Of a DNA stretch of 47,192 bases, positions 7,543-16,502 are shown piece by piece. Every line of letters begins with the position of its first letter. The first letter of the stretch is position 1. The DNA comes from CAYLXP01 sp964387425 (lineage in GTDB: Bacteria > Verrucomicrobiota > Kiritimatiellia > UBA8416), in NCBI GenBank assembly GCA_964387425.1, contig CAYLXP010000013.1, positions 1-47,192 of the forward strand. The letters are read 5' to 3'. The notes beneath the pieces are model-generated. The model searched no databases. It was not told where the DNA came from and saw only the letters and a program-made list of their open reading frames with translations. The position numbers were made by a program, and so were the translations under genes.

Positions 7543-9078
7543 ATGGCAAGGAATCTCTGGGGGAGCAAGATTGGTTTCCTCCTGGCCGCGGTCGGATCGG
7601 CGGTTGGGCTGGGGAACATCTGGCGTTTTGGATACATGGCCTATGAGAACGGCGGAGGCGCGTTCCTGGTCCCGTATGCCGTGGCACTGGTAACGGCTGG
7701 TATTCCGCTGATGATCCTGGAGTACTCGCTTGGTCATCGCGAGAAGGCATCGCCGCCGCTGGCGTTCGCGCGCGTCAATCGTCTGTGGGAGCCGTTGGGG
7801 TGGTGGATGCCCACGGTGGCATTCTTCGGCATCAACCTCTTCTACGCCGTCGTCATCGGCTGGTGTTTCAACTATTTCCTGTTGGCTTTGAACCTGAGCT
7901 GGGGCACGGATACCGGCGCCTTCTTCTTCAGTGAGTTTCTTCAGATCTCCGAATCACCATTCAAGCTCGGCGGTGTTCGGTGGCCTATTCTGGCCAGTAC
8001 TGCCGTGGCGTGGGGGCTCTGTTGGGTGATCTGTTTCCGCGAAGTAAAGCACGGTATCGAGAAGGCCAGCCTGATCTTTATGCCACTCCTGGTTATATTA
8101 ACGCTCGTCCTGGTGGGGTGGTCTCTGCAGCTCGAGGGTGCAATGGATGCGGTCAAGACGTACTACTTGAGCTGCAAGTGGTCGAAGATCAATCCGCTGA
8201 CCTTCGCAGGACTCAAAGTATGGGTGGCGGCCTACGGCCAGATCTTCTTCACGCTGTCGCTTGGGTTTGGGATTATGATCACCTATGCCAGCTACCTGCC
8301 AAAGAAGACGGATATTGTCGGGAATGCGCTGACAACATGCATCCTGAACTGCCTCTACTCCTTCATTACGGGCTTTGCCGTATTCGGGACAATCGGGTTC
8401 ATGGCCCAGGCCAAGGGCGTCCCCTTCGATGAGGCGATCAAGGCGGGACCCGGTTTGGCCTTCGTGGTCTACCCGGAGGCGATTAACCAGTTGCCGGCCG
8501 GCAACCGCATCTTCGGCGCCCTGTTCTTCCTCGTGCTGATCGTGGCCGGCATCTCCTCCATGATATCGCTCACGGAAGCATTCGCCTGCTCCATCTGTGA
8601 CAAGTTCAATACGACGCGCGCCAAGGCTACGACGATAATGTGCGGTATCGGCATGGTTGGTAGCATCATTTTTACTACAAATGCGGGATTGTACATCCTC
8701 GATATCGTCGATCACTTCATCAACAACTACGCGCTGGTGTTAGGCGGTATACTGGAGTGCATTCTGGTGGGGTGGCTGCTGAAATCCGGTCGGATGCGGG
8801 CACATGTAAACGAATGTGGTGGCCTGAAGCTATGGCCGCTTTGGGATGTTGCGGTTCGTGTGATTACTCCGCTCATGCTGATCATCATCGTGGGGGGGGC
8901 CATTCTCCAGGAGTTCCAAGCGTGCTATGAGGGCTATCCCGTGAAGGCGCTGCTCTTTTTCGGCGGTGGCATCCTTGTTGCCAGTCGCCTGGGGTCATTC
9001 GTGCTTAGTCATTTCCCGTGGAATCCGCCAAAGTTGCTGCATGAGCACACCCCGGATGAAGAGCAGCTGCTTACATAG
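7543..9078 (+). CDS. Sodium-dependent transporter, neurotransmitter:sodium symporter (SNF) family
   Basis: Twelve-helix inner-membrane symporter of the LeuT fold that couples sodium to uptake of amino acids or related amines. The N-terminus has the family signature in TM1: KIGFLLAAVGSAVGLGNIWRF, with the unwound GSAVGLGN segment that binds sodium and substrate, then ENGGGAFLVPY. At 511 residues it is normal length. Around residues 330-350 the NRIFGALFFLVLIVAGISSM helix matches TM8 of the family. It starts 21 nt after uvrB and could be read from the same transcript, though the functions are unrelated. The substrate cannot be assigned from sequence. Confidence 0.95.
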   Translation: MARNLWGSKIGFLLAAVGSAVGLGNIWRFGYMAYENGGGAFLVPYAVALVTAGIPLMILEYSLGHREKASPPLAFARVNRLWEPLGWWMPTVAFFGINLFYAVVIGWCFNYFLLALNLSWGTDTGAFFFSEFLQISESPFKLGGVRWPILASTAVAWGLCWVICFREVKHGIEKASLIFMPLLVILTLVLVGWSLQLEGAMDAVKTYYLSCKWSKINPLTFAGLKVWVAAYGQIFFTLSLGFGIMITYASYLPKKTDIVGNALTTCILNCLYSFITGFAVFGTIGFMAQAKGVPFDEAIKAGPGLAFVVYPEAINQLPAGNRIFGALFFLVLIVAGISSMISLTEAFACSICDKFNTTRAKATTIMCGIGMVGSIIFTTNAGLYILDIVDHFINNYALVLGGILECILVGWLLKSGRMRAHVNECGGLKLWPLWDVAVRVITPLMLIIIVGGAILQEFQACYEGYPVKALLFFGGGILVASRLGSFVLSHFPWNPPKLLHEHTPDEEQLLT

Positions 9079-9131
9079 GTGGGGGGCCACGACGGTGCAG
9101 ATTCGGTGCAGATTCGATGCGAAATATCGCC

Positions 9132-9161
9132 GTGACAATGTGCTGGAGCACGGTGTACTAT
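9132..9161 (+). promoter_or_regulatory. Possible promoter of the TPR gene
   Basis: GTGACA (9132-9137), an 18-nt spacer and TACTAT (9156-9161). The predicted transcript start falls about 1-3 nt before the ATG at 9170, and no Shine-Dalgarno sequence is seen there, so a leaderless message is possible. An 11-bp direct repeat (GGTGCAGATTC twice) lies just upstream at about 9093-9114. Confidence 0.35.
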
Positions 9162-9169
9162 CATGCGCT

Positions 9170-9949
9170 ATGAAAACTTCTACCTATATTCTCGGTGCTC
9201 TATCGTTTGTTGTGGTGTCCATGCTGGCTGGGGCGGTCGTGGCCCAGGATGGTGGCTCTCAGTCCGTCTCAGATCTCCTGGATGAGATCGCGGAACGTGA
9301 CAGAATGCTGGCCGAAAAAGACACAGCGCTTGCAGAGTTGAAAGCTGCGTTTGAGGAGATCAGCGAGGCCTTTCGCGAGAAGGCGAACACACTTACCGAA
9401 GCGGAGAGCCAGGAGGCAGTTAGCGCTGCTATCGACGCCAAGGACGAGGCATGGGCTCAGCGGGATGCGGCGTTGAAAGCGCGTGATGAAGCGCTCGCAC
9501 AGCGTGACGAAGCTCAGAAGGCCCGTGATGACGCTTCCCTGGAGTCTGCCGAGCAGATTCGCATGCTCGAAGAGAAGCTTGCGGAGAAGCAGGACTCGGT
9601 GGATAAGATGCAGCGTGCCATTGCGATCAAAGATGGCGAGATCACCGACCTGCAGCTGGCCCTGGCATCGGCGACGGAGTCGACACGGAGAGAGAAGCTC
9701 ACGCTGGCCTACAACATCGGTTGCATCTACAAGGCCGGTCGGCAGTACTCAAAGGCTGAGGCGGAGTTCCACAAAGCGTTGAAGTACGCTCCGGATGATC
9801 CGGCCGTGCATTACAACCTCGGAATCCTGTACGATGACAATCTTGGGGACGCCGACAAGGCGCGCCACCACTACCAGCGTTTCCTTGCGCTGGCCCCCAA
9901 CGATACCGACGCTCCCCGTGTCGTGCAGTGGCTGAGCGAGCTGGAGTAG
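9170..9949 (+). CDS. Secreted coiled-coil protein with C-terminal TPR repeats
   Basis: The ATG at 9170 gives a 259-residue protein with a clear signal peptide (MKTSTYILGALSF... cleaved after AGAVVAQ). The longer open frame upstream lies inside the transporter gene and looks unreal. Residues about 30-175 form a charged coiled coil with short repeats of the type ARDEALAQRDEA. Residues about 180-255 hold two TPR units, NIGCIYKAGRQYSKAEAEFHKAL and NLGILYDDNLGDADKARHHYQRFL. It is probably periplasmic and may act in protein-protein contacts; the trimer-forming coil plus TPR layout resembles YbgF/CpoB in outline only. It converges on the next gene with a 9-nt gap. Confidence 0.75.
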   Translation: MKTSTYILGALSFVVVSMLAGAVVAQDGGSQSVSDLLDEIAERDRMLAEKDTALAELKAAFEEISEAFREKANTLTEAESQEAVSAAIDAKDEAWAQRDAALKARDEALAQRDEAQKARDDASLESAEQIRMLEEKLAEKQDSVDKMQRAIAIKDGEITDLQLALASATESTRREKLTLAYNIGCIYKAGRQYSKAEAEFHKALKYAPDDPAVHYNLGILYDDNLGDADKARHHYQRFLALAPNDTDAPRVVQWLSELE

Positions 9950-9958
9950 GGGGCTTCC

Positions 9959-11071
9959 CTACCGCTGTCTGCGGGCGGGGCTGCCCGGCGTCGAGGCACC
10001 GGCCGGTGGCTTGAGGAAGTCCTGCATGATCTGCTCTTCCGTCAGTCTCAGGCGGACTTGGAGTGCCGTATCTTTCGTCCTTACCGTTACGACGTCGTGG
10101 ATGTTTGGCGGTATGGAGCCTTGTGAGTTCTTGATCATGGATGCCTGGATCATCGGAATGATCATCGTCTCGAGCAGAATGCTGGCCTGTTGAGCGGACT
10201 GGACGTTTCCGAGGGAGCCGGCAATGCTGAGGAGGGCATCATCAGCGAGCTCCACGCCGATGCAGAGATTCTGAATGTTGCCGAAAAGCCGCACGAAGCC
10301 GGCCATCGCCGCCATTCCTGGATTCTGGGCTGCCTCCTGGGTCATGCTGTTGATCTGCTCGTCAATCGAGGCCCGCACGCTGTCCGGGACGATACACGCC
10401 ATTTGAACCTGCGTCTTCGGAGATAGGACACTACGAATTCGGGTCAGGTTGGACGGCTCCGGGAGGACTCTGTTCGAGGCGGAACGCTTGAGAGCACCGG
10501 CCAGGCTGCTGGCGTTGAAGGCGAGCAGAACAAGGCGACCATCTTTCGTGACCGTCAGGAACAAGTCCGGATCATCTGGCTTCGAGGCGTTGACCTTCAG
10601 CCCGGGACGACCTCCGATCGTGACGTCGGACACGCCCGCCAGGTCCTGGGTGCCGTACTCCAGCTTGATAGCCTGCTTGAGCTTGTCGATCGAGACTGGC
10701 TTGGCGAGCTGGATGGCGGCCAGCCCGTTCATGGCGCCGATCCGGGCCCGCTGGGTCGTGGCTTTCATGTTGGCTGTATCCATGTCGCCGGAGAAGGCCA
10801 CCGAGATGACATCGGCTTCGGTGAGTCCCGTTGCGGCCTCGAAGCGGGCGCGTCTTGCTTCGTATGAGCGGCGGTCCTGCTGGGTTTTCGCCTCCTTCGC
10901 CTTGCGCTTCTTCATGATCGGGCTGGCGTTGGCCTCACGGACGGCGATACTCCCCAGGAAATCCGCTCCGGGTACGATCGCAATCTGGCGGGCCGTCATG
11001 GCGGAGGCAGGCTGAGCGAGGATCACAGACATCAGCAGCGTTGCGGCAGGGACATATAGATGGTGTTTCAC
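9959..11071 (-). CDS. Secreted protein of unknown function
   Basis: The start is a GTG at 11071, with GGAG 6-7 nt upstream and immediately followed by a signal peptide (KHHLYVPAATLLMSVILAQPASA). Longer in-frame ATGs upstream would bury this signal. The mature protein (about 345 residues) has a Lys/Arg-rich coil around 45-75 and then alternating strands and helices, with a VTIGGRPGLKVNAS segment and VTKDGRLVLLAFNASSLAGAL. The layout resembles periplasmic proteins with repeated alpha/beta units, but I recognise no family. Its C-terminus is Pro/Gly/Arg-rich. It converges on the TPR gene. The gap upstream of it is over 700 bp. Confidence 0.7.
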   Translation of the reverse strand: MKHHLYVPAATLLMSVILAQPASAMTARQIAIVPGADFLGSIAVREANASPIMKKRKAKEAKTQQDRRSYEARRARFEAATGLTEADVISVAFSGDMDTANMKATTQRARIGAMNGLAAIQLAKPVSIDKLKQAIKLEYGTQDLAGVSDVTIGGRPGLKVNASKPDDPDLFLTVTKDGRLVLLAFNASSLAGALKRSASNRVLPEPSNLTRIRSVLSPKTQVQMACIVPDSVRASIDEQINSMTQEAAQNPGMAAMAGFVRLFGNIQNLCIGVELADDALLSIAGSLGNVQSAQQASILLETMIIPMIQASMIKNSQGSIPPNIHDVVTVRTKDTALQVRLRLTEEQIMQDFLKPPAGASTPGSPARRQR

Positions 11072-11162
11072 GGGGATCTCCTTCAAGTAATGGCATTGTA
11101 TTTCGTTACGTTGAGGTACGGTAGGGCACGCGAGTTGGAAAGTCAAAGCGATCCCTGAGTTT

Positions 11163-11192
11163 AGCTCTTTGCGCTGTACCCAGCGCAAAGAG
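11163..11192. repeat. 13-bp perfect hairpin
   Basis: GCTCTTTGCGCTG (11163-11175) pairs perfectly with 11180-11192 around a 4-nt TACC loop. No T-run follows on either strand. It opens a roughly 730-bp stretch with no gene. Confidence 0.7.
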
Positions 11193-11249
11193 CAGTGACT
11201 AGGCGCTAGTTCTCAGATGCCAACACATCGTAGACAAATGAACCCGATT

Positions 11250-11398
11250 CGCCTGAATATCCAACAGCCAACCCTCAAATCCAATCTCCAAGGAAAGAGA
11301 GCGAGGAATGCAAATTCGGGCCCGAAGGCCCTGCCATTCTCTGCTTCTCGCACACTTGGACATTGGAAATTCCTTGTTGGCTGTTGGACATTGAAAAG
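11250..11398. repeat. Imperfect palindromic intergenic element
   Basis: TCCAACAGCCAAC (11260-11272) is matched by its reverse complement at 11376-11388. A 12-nt perfect palindrome TTCGGGCCCGAA lies between them at 11315-11326. The outer arms also carry CCAATCTCCAAGG/TTGGACATTGG-type half matches. It looks like a dispersed non-coding palindrome; the short ORFs across it are artefacts of the symmetry. Confidence 0.6.
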
Positions 11399-11530
11399 GT
11401 CCCGGGGCTGGTTAAGACCGTCCTGTTCTCGATGTACTGGCATTAAATGTGTCCACGATGAATTGGCACTCACAGCTAGTTGCTAGGCATTAGGTCGCTC
11501 CCTGTCTGACGTGGAACTTTCTTGCCAATT

Positions 11531-11605
11531 TACGGGCTAAAGCCCGGACTACATACGCCCGAATCATGTAACAACCCGTTTGTAGTTCGGCCTTTAGGCC
11601 GTGAA
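11531..11605. repeat. REP-like palindrome
   Basis: ACGGGCTAAAGCCCGGACTACA near 11532 and its imperfect reverse complement TGTAGTTCGGCCTTTAGGCCGT ending near 11602 form two nested stems. The GGGCTaAAGCCC motif is itself palindromic. No coding content is seen from here to the dinB start. Confidence 0.6.
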
Positions 11606-11798
11606 TACTGGAACGTTTCACGCATGTATAATCCGGCGCAGGCACGACGCCGGGGGCTTTCCTAGCTAGCCACTAACGCCTAGGGCCTAACTCCTCTACA
11701 CGTGGGGTAAGCACATATCTTGCGTTGATGCAGCGCACTGGGGCTCAGTTTCTCACGAACACCGCAATTGCCTCTGAGTTTCGAATTGAGCGGGCCAA

Positions 11799-12989
11799 AT
11801 GCAGGGTGATAGGGTGGGCTCCACTGTGAAACGCGTCTTCCTACATGTCGACATGGATGCCTTCTTTGCGTCGGTGGAGCAGCACGACAACCCTGAGCTA
11901 CGGGGAAAGCCTGTTGTCGTCGGTGCCGCGGGGGATCAACGGGGTGTTGTGGCTGCGGCGAGTTATGAGGCCCGGGAGTTCGGGATACACTCGGCCATGC
12001 CGTCGCGCGAGGCGGCTCGACGGTGTCCGCACGCGATATTCGTGCCGCCCAACGGGAAGCGCTATTCCCAAGTGTCGCGGCAGATCTTCGGGATCTTTGA
12101 GCGATACACTCCCCTGGTTGAGCCGCTCTCGGTCGACGAGGCCTTTCTCGATGTCACGGGTTCCGAGAAACTGTTTGGCTCCGGTGTCGAGATCGCGGAG
12201 CAGATACGTGAGGCCATACGGGCTGAGACGGGGCTGACGGCCTCGGTCGGAATCGCGCCCAACAAGTTCCTCGCGAAGCTGGCGAGCGACATGGATAAGC
12301 CGGATGGAGTAACGGTGGTGCCTTTTGATCGGGAGCAGATCGTTCAGTTCCTGGCACCCCTGCCGGTGGGCCGTATATGGGGGGTGGGGGCCGTCACGCA
12401 GCAGCGCCTGGAAGATGTGGGCATTCAGACGGTTGGTGATCTGCAGAAGATGTCGAAGCAGGAACTGACTCGCCTATTAGGAGAGCATTCCGCGGAGCAT
12501 CTCAGGCAACTTGCTTACGGTGAGGATGCGCGCGAAATCGTGACGGAACATGAAGAGAAGAGCATTTCAAAGGAGCACACATTTCCCAAGGATGTCACCT
12601 CGCGACAGGAGCTGGAGCGCGTTCTGCTCGCCCTCACCGATGAGGTGGGGGAACGGTTGCGTGCCAAGGAACGCTACGCGGGCGTCATTCGGTTGAAGCT
12701 GCGTTGGCAGGGATTCCGTACGATCACGCGCCAGCGGCAGCTGCGTCCGCCCTGCTGTGACGCCTTCAACCTGCGCCAGGCGGCGCTGGCGATCTTCAAC
12801 GATGAGTCGATTGACCAGCCGGTGCGCCTGATCGGCATCGGCGTCAGCGGCTTGTGCGACCGGCCGCCCGAGCAGCTCGGATTGTTTGATGATACCGCGG
12901 AGGAGCGCGAGAAGCGGGAGGTTCTCAGTCGGTCGGTGGACGGGCTGAAGGAGAAGTTTGGCAAAGATGCCATTGGGCGGGTAGACTAG
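11799..12989 (+). CDS. dinB: DNA polymerase IV (Y-family)
   Basis: Error-prone translesion polymerase. Catalytic acids are in place: Asp18 and Asp20 in HVDMDAFFASVEQ, and Asp113-Glu114 in PLSVDEAFLDV. The AEQIREAIRAETGLTASVGIAPNKFLAKLASD block follows, then the thumb (GVGAVTQQRLEDVGI) and a little-finger domain. A QLGLF sequence near residue 364 is a good sliding-clamp binding motif, about 30 residues from the end. The ATG at 11799 has a poor ribosome site; a GTG at 11826, just before KRVFLHVDMD, is an equally likely start and would remove nine residues. Upstream is repeat-rich intergenic DNA. No LexA box was recognised. Confidence 0.95.
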   Translation: MQGDRVGSTVKRVFLHVDMDAFFASVEQHDNPELRGKPVVVGAAGDQRGVVAAASYEAREFGIHSAMPSREAARRCPHAIFVPPNGKRYSQVSRQIFGIFERYTPLVEPLSVDEAFLDVTGSEKLFGSGVEIAEQIREAIRAETGLTASVGIAPNKFLAKLASDMDKPDGVTVVPFDREQIVQFLAPLPVGRIWGVGAVTQQRLEDVGIQTVGDLQKMSKQELTRLLGEHSAEHLRQLAYGEDAREIVTEHEEKSISKEHTFPKDVTSRQELERVLLALTDEVGERLRAKERYAGVIRLKLRWQGFRTITRQRQLRPPCCDAFNLRQAALAIFNDESIDQPVRLIGIGVSGLCDRPPEQLGLFDDTAEEREKREVLSRSVDGLKEKFGKDAIGRVD

Positions 12990-13069
12990 GTGCCTTCACG
13001 CGGAGGGACCGTTATGTGTTCACACGGGTGTGGCTGAGTCGTGTGTGGTGGGCGGAGTTTTACGAGAGC

Positions 13070-13621
13070 ATGCAGAAACGGATCTACATCATTGATGGCT
13101 ATAACGTGATTCATCGCGTGCCACGCTGGGAGAAGCAGCTTGAGCAATCCCTGGAGCGCGGGCGTGAGGCCCTGCTTTCGTATTGCCGGAAGTGGCAGCA
13201 GCACCGTGGTGATGTGTGGCTGTTCTATGTTGTCTTCGACGGCGACTGCTCCGTCACTGCATCCCATAGCTCATCTGGTACTGGAATCCGCGTTGTATAC
13301 ACGCGTACGGGCGAGACCGCCGACGACCGGATGCTCGACATCATGCGTGAGTTTGGTGAGGGGTGTGAGTACGTGGCCGTGTCTGACGACCGGTACGTTT
13401 CCGGACACGCGGCGCTCTTGTCGGCAGAAGTCATGTCCGCCGCTGAGTTTGCGGCCTTTCTATCGCCGTCGGCCAGGCCGCCGCGCAAGAAGCAGCGGGG
13501 ACGTGGCGGTAATGTGAGCCAAGATGCTGATCCCTCGTCGCGTGACAATACGGGTGGCAAGGTCACGCCACGCGACGCGAAGCTGATTACAGATAGTCTA
13601 CGGCGGGAGTGGGATGTTTAA
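13070..13621 (+). CDS. NYN-domain RNA-binding/nuclease-like protein (YacP type)
   Basis: Starting at the ATG at 13070 gives 183 residues beginning directly with the core strand RIYIIDGYNVIH (Asp9, Asn12). Other conserved acidic residues of the PIN-like NYN fold follow: Asp57 in VVFDGDC, Asp85-Asp86 in TADDRMLD, and Asp106-Asp107 in VAVSDDR. This is the pattern of the YacP/Rae1 (DUF901) group, whose Bacillus member cuts mRNA in the ribosomal A site. The tail after about 130 is basic and low-complexity (PPRKKQRGRGG). It overlaps the start of the dinG-like gene by 8 nt, which indicates co-translation. RNase activity is an inference. Confidence 0.85.
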   Translation: MQKRIYIIDGYNVIHRVPRWEKQLEQSLERGREALLSYCRKWQQHRGDVWLFYVVFDGDCSVTASHSSSGTGIRVVYTRTGETADDRMLDIMREFGEGCEYVAVSDDRYVSGHAALLSAEVMSAAEFAAFLSPSARPPRKKQRGRGGNVSQDADPSSRDNTGGKVTPRDAKLITDSLRREWDV

Positions 13622-16331
13622 GAACGTTGCAGCGCTGATGATGGGGGAGGCGTCCAGCGCGACGGCCCTGCTATACGCACAGGGCGAAGTTGTCGGGTGT
13701 GTTGAGGATGGGACGACTGCAGACGTGCTGACGCTGTTGCCGCAGGATTGCGTTTGCCTGGCTCACGGCGAACAGGTGGACAGCATTCGTGACACGGCCG
13801 AACTCGAGCTTGGTAAGCGTCTGCTCCTTGATACCGAGGTGCTCGCGCGCATCCTCTTGCCGACGGCTTCGCACTATGATCTCGCGTCACTCTCAGAGCA
13901 CCTTGGGTTGCCGATGGATGAGACGACAGGTTCGCGCGCGACCTGTGAGTCCATTCTTGATCTCTTCGCCGCTTTCACTGAGGTCGCTATTGGCATCGCT
14001 CCCTCCGTCCTCTTCGAAATGACCGGCGTCCTGAAGGGCCCCAAGTATCGTGCTATCCGCAAGTATCTTGACCAGATTCAGCGGATTGTCGGCTCCGAGG
14101 CAGATGCAAGTCAGCCACAGTCGATTGTCGACGCCATCGCTGTTGAGCGGCTGCCAAAACCGCGCCAGGACGTCCCGGAGGTCGAGACCTATCTGCCGCT
14201 GGATGTCCACGAAACGGAGGCGGCGCTGGGGCAGGCCGGTCCCTTCGCGGCGCACCTGGCGCAGTACGAGTGGCGCGAGGGCCAGATCAAGATGGCGCGC
14301 TCGGTGGTCGAGGCCTTTAACGGCTCGGCACACCTGATGGTCGAGGCCGGCACCGGAACAGGGAAGAGCCTTGCCTATCTCGTGCCCGCGGTGCAATGGG
14401 CGTTGCTGAACAAGACGCCGGTCGTGGTCAGCACCAACACGAAGAACCTGCAGTCGCAGCTCTTTGAGAAAGACCTGCCGCTGATTCAGCGAGTCCTTGG
14501 GGCCGATTTCAAAACAGCGCTGATCAAGGGCAGGGGAAACTACCTCTGCATACGCAAGATGCTCTACCTGCTGGATCACGCCGGTTCGGATCTGCGTGGC
14601 GAGCAGCGCATTGCGGTGGCGGCAGTGCTGCCATGGGTGACGTCAAGCCTGACGGGGGACCTCGCTGAGCTGGGGGTGTTGAGCGCGACAGGCAGCCGTT
14701 CTCTGGCGGGTGATCTTTCATCGACGGCCGAAGAGTGTGCGGGACGCGGTTGCCGGTACTACCGCCAGTGCTTTCTCCGACGGGCTCGCACCAAGTCCCT
14801 GGCCGCTGACGTCGTGGTTGCCAATCATGCTCTTGTTTTTGCGGAGATGAACCTGAAGAGCCAGGCGATACCTCCGCATTGTCACCTGATCCTGGACGAG
14901 GCGCACAACATTGAGGATGCCGCCACAAGGCACTTCTCGATTGAGGTATCTGCAGCCCGAATCCGTTTCCCGCTACGGCGACTGGGCCAGATCAAGAAGC
15001 GCGGGGGAAGGGGGCTACTGTCGGCACTCTCCCACCAGGTCAACTCCGGCGCTATCACTGGGGATGTGAAGGCTCAGGAGCGTTTGCTGGAGCTATGCAA
15101 GAAGACGGACAGTCTCGGGCGTGAAGTGGATGCTGCCTCGGGGCCCTTCTTCGACGCTTTGGCCAGCCTTCTGCGATCTTCCGGTCCCGATTCACGGCGC
15201 CTCACGGCAGAGGACAAGGCTGGATCCGGCTGGCGGATTGTTGAGCAGACGGAAGCCACGCTTAGATCGGCGCTTTCCTCTGTGTCGCGGGCAATTGCGA
15301 CGCTCGTGACGGCACTGCGCGATCTGGAGGAGGAAGGCTTAGGCTTCCATACCGAGTTCATCCAGGACCTGGAGGCCCAGCGGGTGATGCTGATGGAGAT
15401 CAGTGATGAGATGGGGTTCATGCTTTCGCTTGATGATTCTGGATTCGTCTACTGGGTCGAGCGCGACGGCCGCCGCCAAAGCGCCCGAGGCTGGGCGGCG
15501 CCGATTAAGATCGGGGACCGCCTTTGGGAGGATCTCTACCAGCAGAAGGCGTCCGTCATCTTCACCTCTGCCACACTCTCCGTACGCGGTTCTTTCAAAT
15601 TCCTGCAGCAGCGTCTCGGGATTGACCGGATTGGTGAGGAGCGGTTGCTGACGCTGGATGCCGGGACACCTTTTGACTATGCCAGTCAGTGTACCATGAT
15701 GGTGCCGATGTTCCTGCCGGAGCCGAACGATACCGGCGGCGACTATGCCGAAGAGTTGGGCGAGTTCCTGGCGGAGCTGTTTCGGCGGACCCGCGGTCGG
15801 GGGCTGACGTTGTTCACGAGCTACGCGATGCTACAGAAAACAACCCGCCGTTTGCGTGATCTGCTGACTGGGAGCGAGGTCGATGTGTTGGCGCAAGGGG
15901 AAACCGTTTCGCGGGAGGCATTGACGGAGCGGTTTCGCGAGGATGTGGGATCGGTTCTGATGGGGACGCACTCCTTCTGGGAGGGAGTCGATGTGGTTGG
16001 CGAATCCCTCTCCTGCGTTGTGCTCGCACGTCTGCCGTTTGCCGTGTTCACTGACCCGATTGTCGCGGCCCGTTGCGAGCAGATTGAAGCCGCCGGGGGA
16101 AATGCGTTTATGAATTACTCGATTCCGAACGCCGTCATTCGGTTCCGGCAGGGATTCGGCCGCTTGATACGCCACCGTAACGATCGCGGCGTTGTGATCG
16201 TGGCGGACCGCCGCATTGCCACCAAGCGCTACGGACAGTGGTTCCGCAATAGCGTTCCGGCTCCTGCTATCAAGTGCTTTGAGAGTGAGGCCATGATCGA
16301 GGCGGTTGAGCAGTTCCTAGGGGAGTATTGA
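13614..16331 (+). CDS. dinG: DinG-family ATP-dependent DNA helicase with degenerate exonuclease domain
   Basis: A 905-residue superfamily 2, XPD-like 5'-3' helicase. Walker A EAGTGTGKS is at 244-252, and the DEAH box (LILDEAHNIED) is present. Cysteines in GNYLCIRK and in CAGRGCRYYRQC fit the four-Cys iron-sulfur cluster. C-terminal helicase motifs include TLFTSYAMLQ, GTHSFWEGVDV and QGFGRLIRH. The first ~125 residues resemble the back half of a DnaQ-like exonuclease (DTEVLARILLP...YDLASLSEHLGLP), as in exonuclease-helicase fusions of the Bacillus DinG type. The first DxE motif is not recognisable and the final H-x4-D is replaced by GSRATCES, so nuclease activity is unlikely. It starts inside the NYN gene. 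Confidence 0.92.
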   Translation: MFKNVAALMMGEASSATALLYAQGEVVGCVEDGTTADVLTLLPQDCVCLAHGEQVDSIRDTAELELGKRLLLDTEVLARILLPTASHYDLASLSEHLGLPMDETTGSRATCESILDLFAAFTEVAIGIAPSVLFEMTGVLKGPKYRAIRKYLDQIQRIVGSEADASQPQSIVDAIAVERLPKPRQDVPEVETYLPLDVHETEAALGQAGPFAAHLAQYEWREGQIKMARSVVEAFNGSAHLMVEAGTGTGKSLAYLVPAVQWALLNKTPVVVSTNTKNLQSQLFEKDLPLIQRVLGADFKTALIKGRGNYLCIRKMLYLLDHAGSDLRGEQRIAVAAVLPWVTSSLTGDLAELGVLSATGSRSLAGDLSSTAEECAGRGCRYYRQCFLRRARTKSLAADVVVANHALVFAEMNLKSQAIPPHCHLILDEAHNIEDAATRHFSIEVSAARIRFPLRRLGQIKKRGGRGLLSALSHQVNSGAITGDVKAQERLLELCKKTDSLGREVDAASGPFFDALASLLRSSGPDSRRLTAEDKAGSGWRIVEQTEATLRSALSSVSRAIATLVTALRDLEEEGLGFHTEFIQDLEAQRVMLMEISDEMGFMLSLDDSGFVYWVERDGRRQSARGWAAPIKIGDRLWEDLYQQKASVIFTSATLSVRGSFKFLQQRLGIDRIGEERLLTLDAGTPFDYASQCTMMVPMFLPEPNDTGGDYAEELGEFLAELFRRTRGRGLTLFTSYAMLQKTTRRLRDLLTGSEVDVLAQGETVSREALTERFREDVGSVLMGTHSFWEGVDVVGESLSCVVLARLPFAVFTDPIVAARCEQIEAAGGNAFMNYSIPNAVIRFRQGFGRLIRHRNDRGVVIVADRRIATKRYGQWFRNSVPAPAIKCFESEAMIEAVEQFLGEY

Positions 16332-16370
16332 TGTCGTGTCCTGCCAATAACTCGAACACGTCCAGCACAT

Positions 16371-16452
16371 GTCATTCCGAGCGGAGCGGAACGGAGTCGA
16401 GGAATCTCGCGCATGGCCCACGGATGAGATCCCTCGACAAGCTCGGGATGAC
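16371..16452. repeat. Dispersed palindromic repeat (GTCATTCCGAGC family), copy 1
   Basis: The left arm starts GTCATTCCGAGC and ends TCGAGGAATCTC (16371-16408); the right arm is its imperfect reverse complement (16426-16452). The same arms recur at 38208-38279 in swapped order. This fills the gap between the dinG-like gene and the acetyltransferase gene. Confidence 0.75.
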
Positions 16453-16502
16453 TCCCGGGCTTACTGAGGGCATTCATGGGACATTACCCTAGGGGGCTCT
16501 AC

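Noticed and set aside
8966..9169. N-terminal extension of the TPR protein to an ATG at 8966
   Set aside because: The extension lies within the transporter gene in another frame and would hide the clear signal peptide that begins at 9170.
11640..11695. GCCTAAC-type core resembling an integron attC box
   Set aside because: Only one box of the expected pair is visible, with no matching GTTRRRY partner at the right spacing and no integrase nearby.
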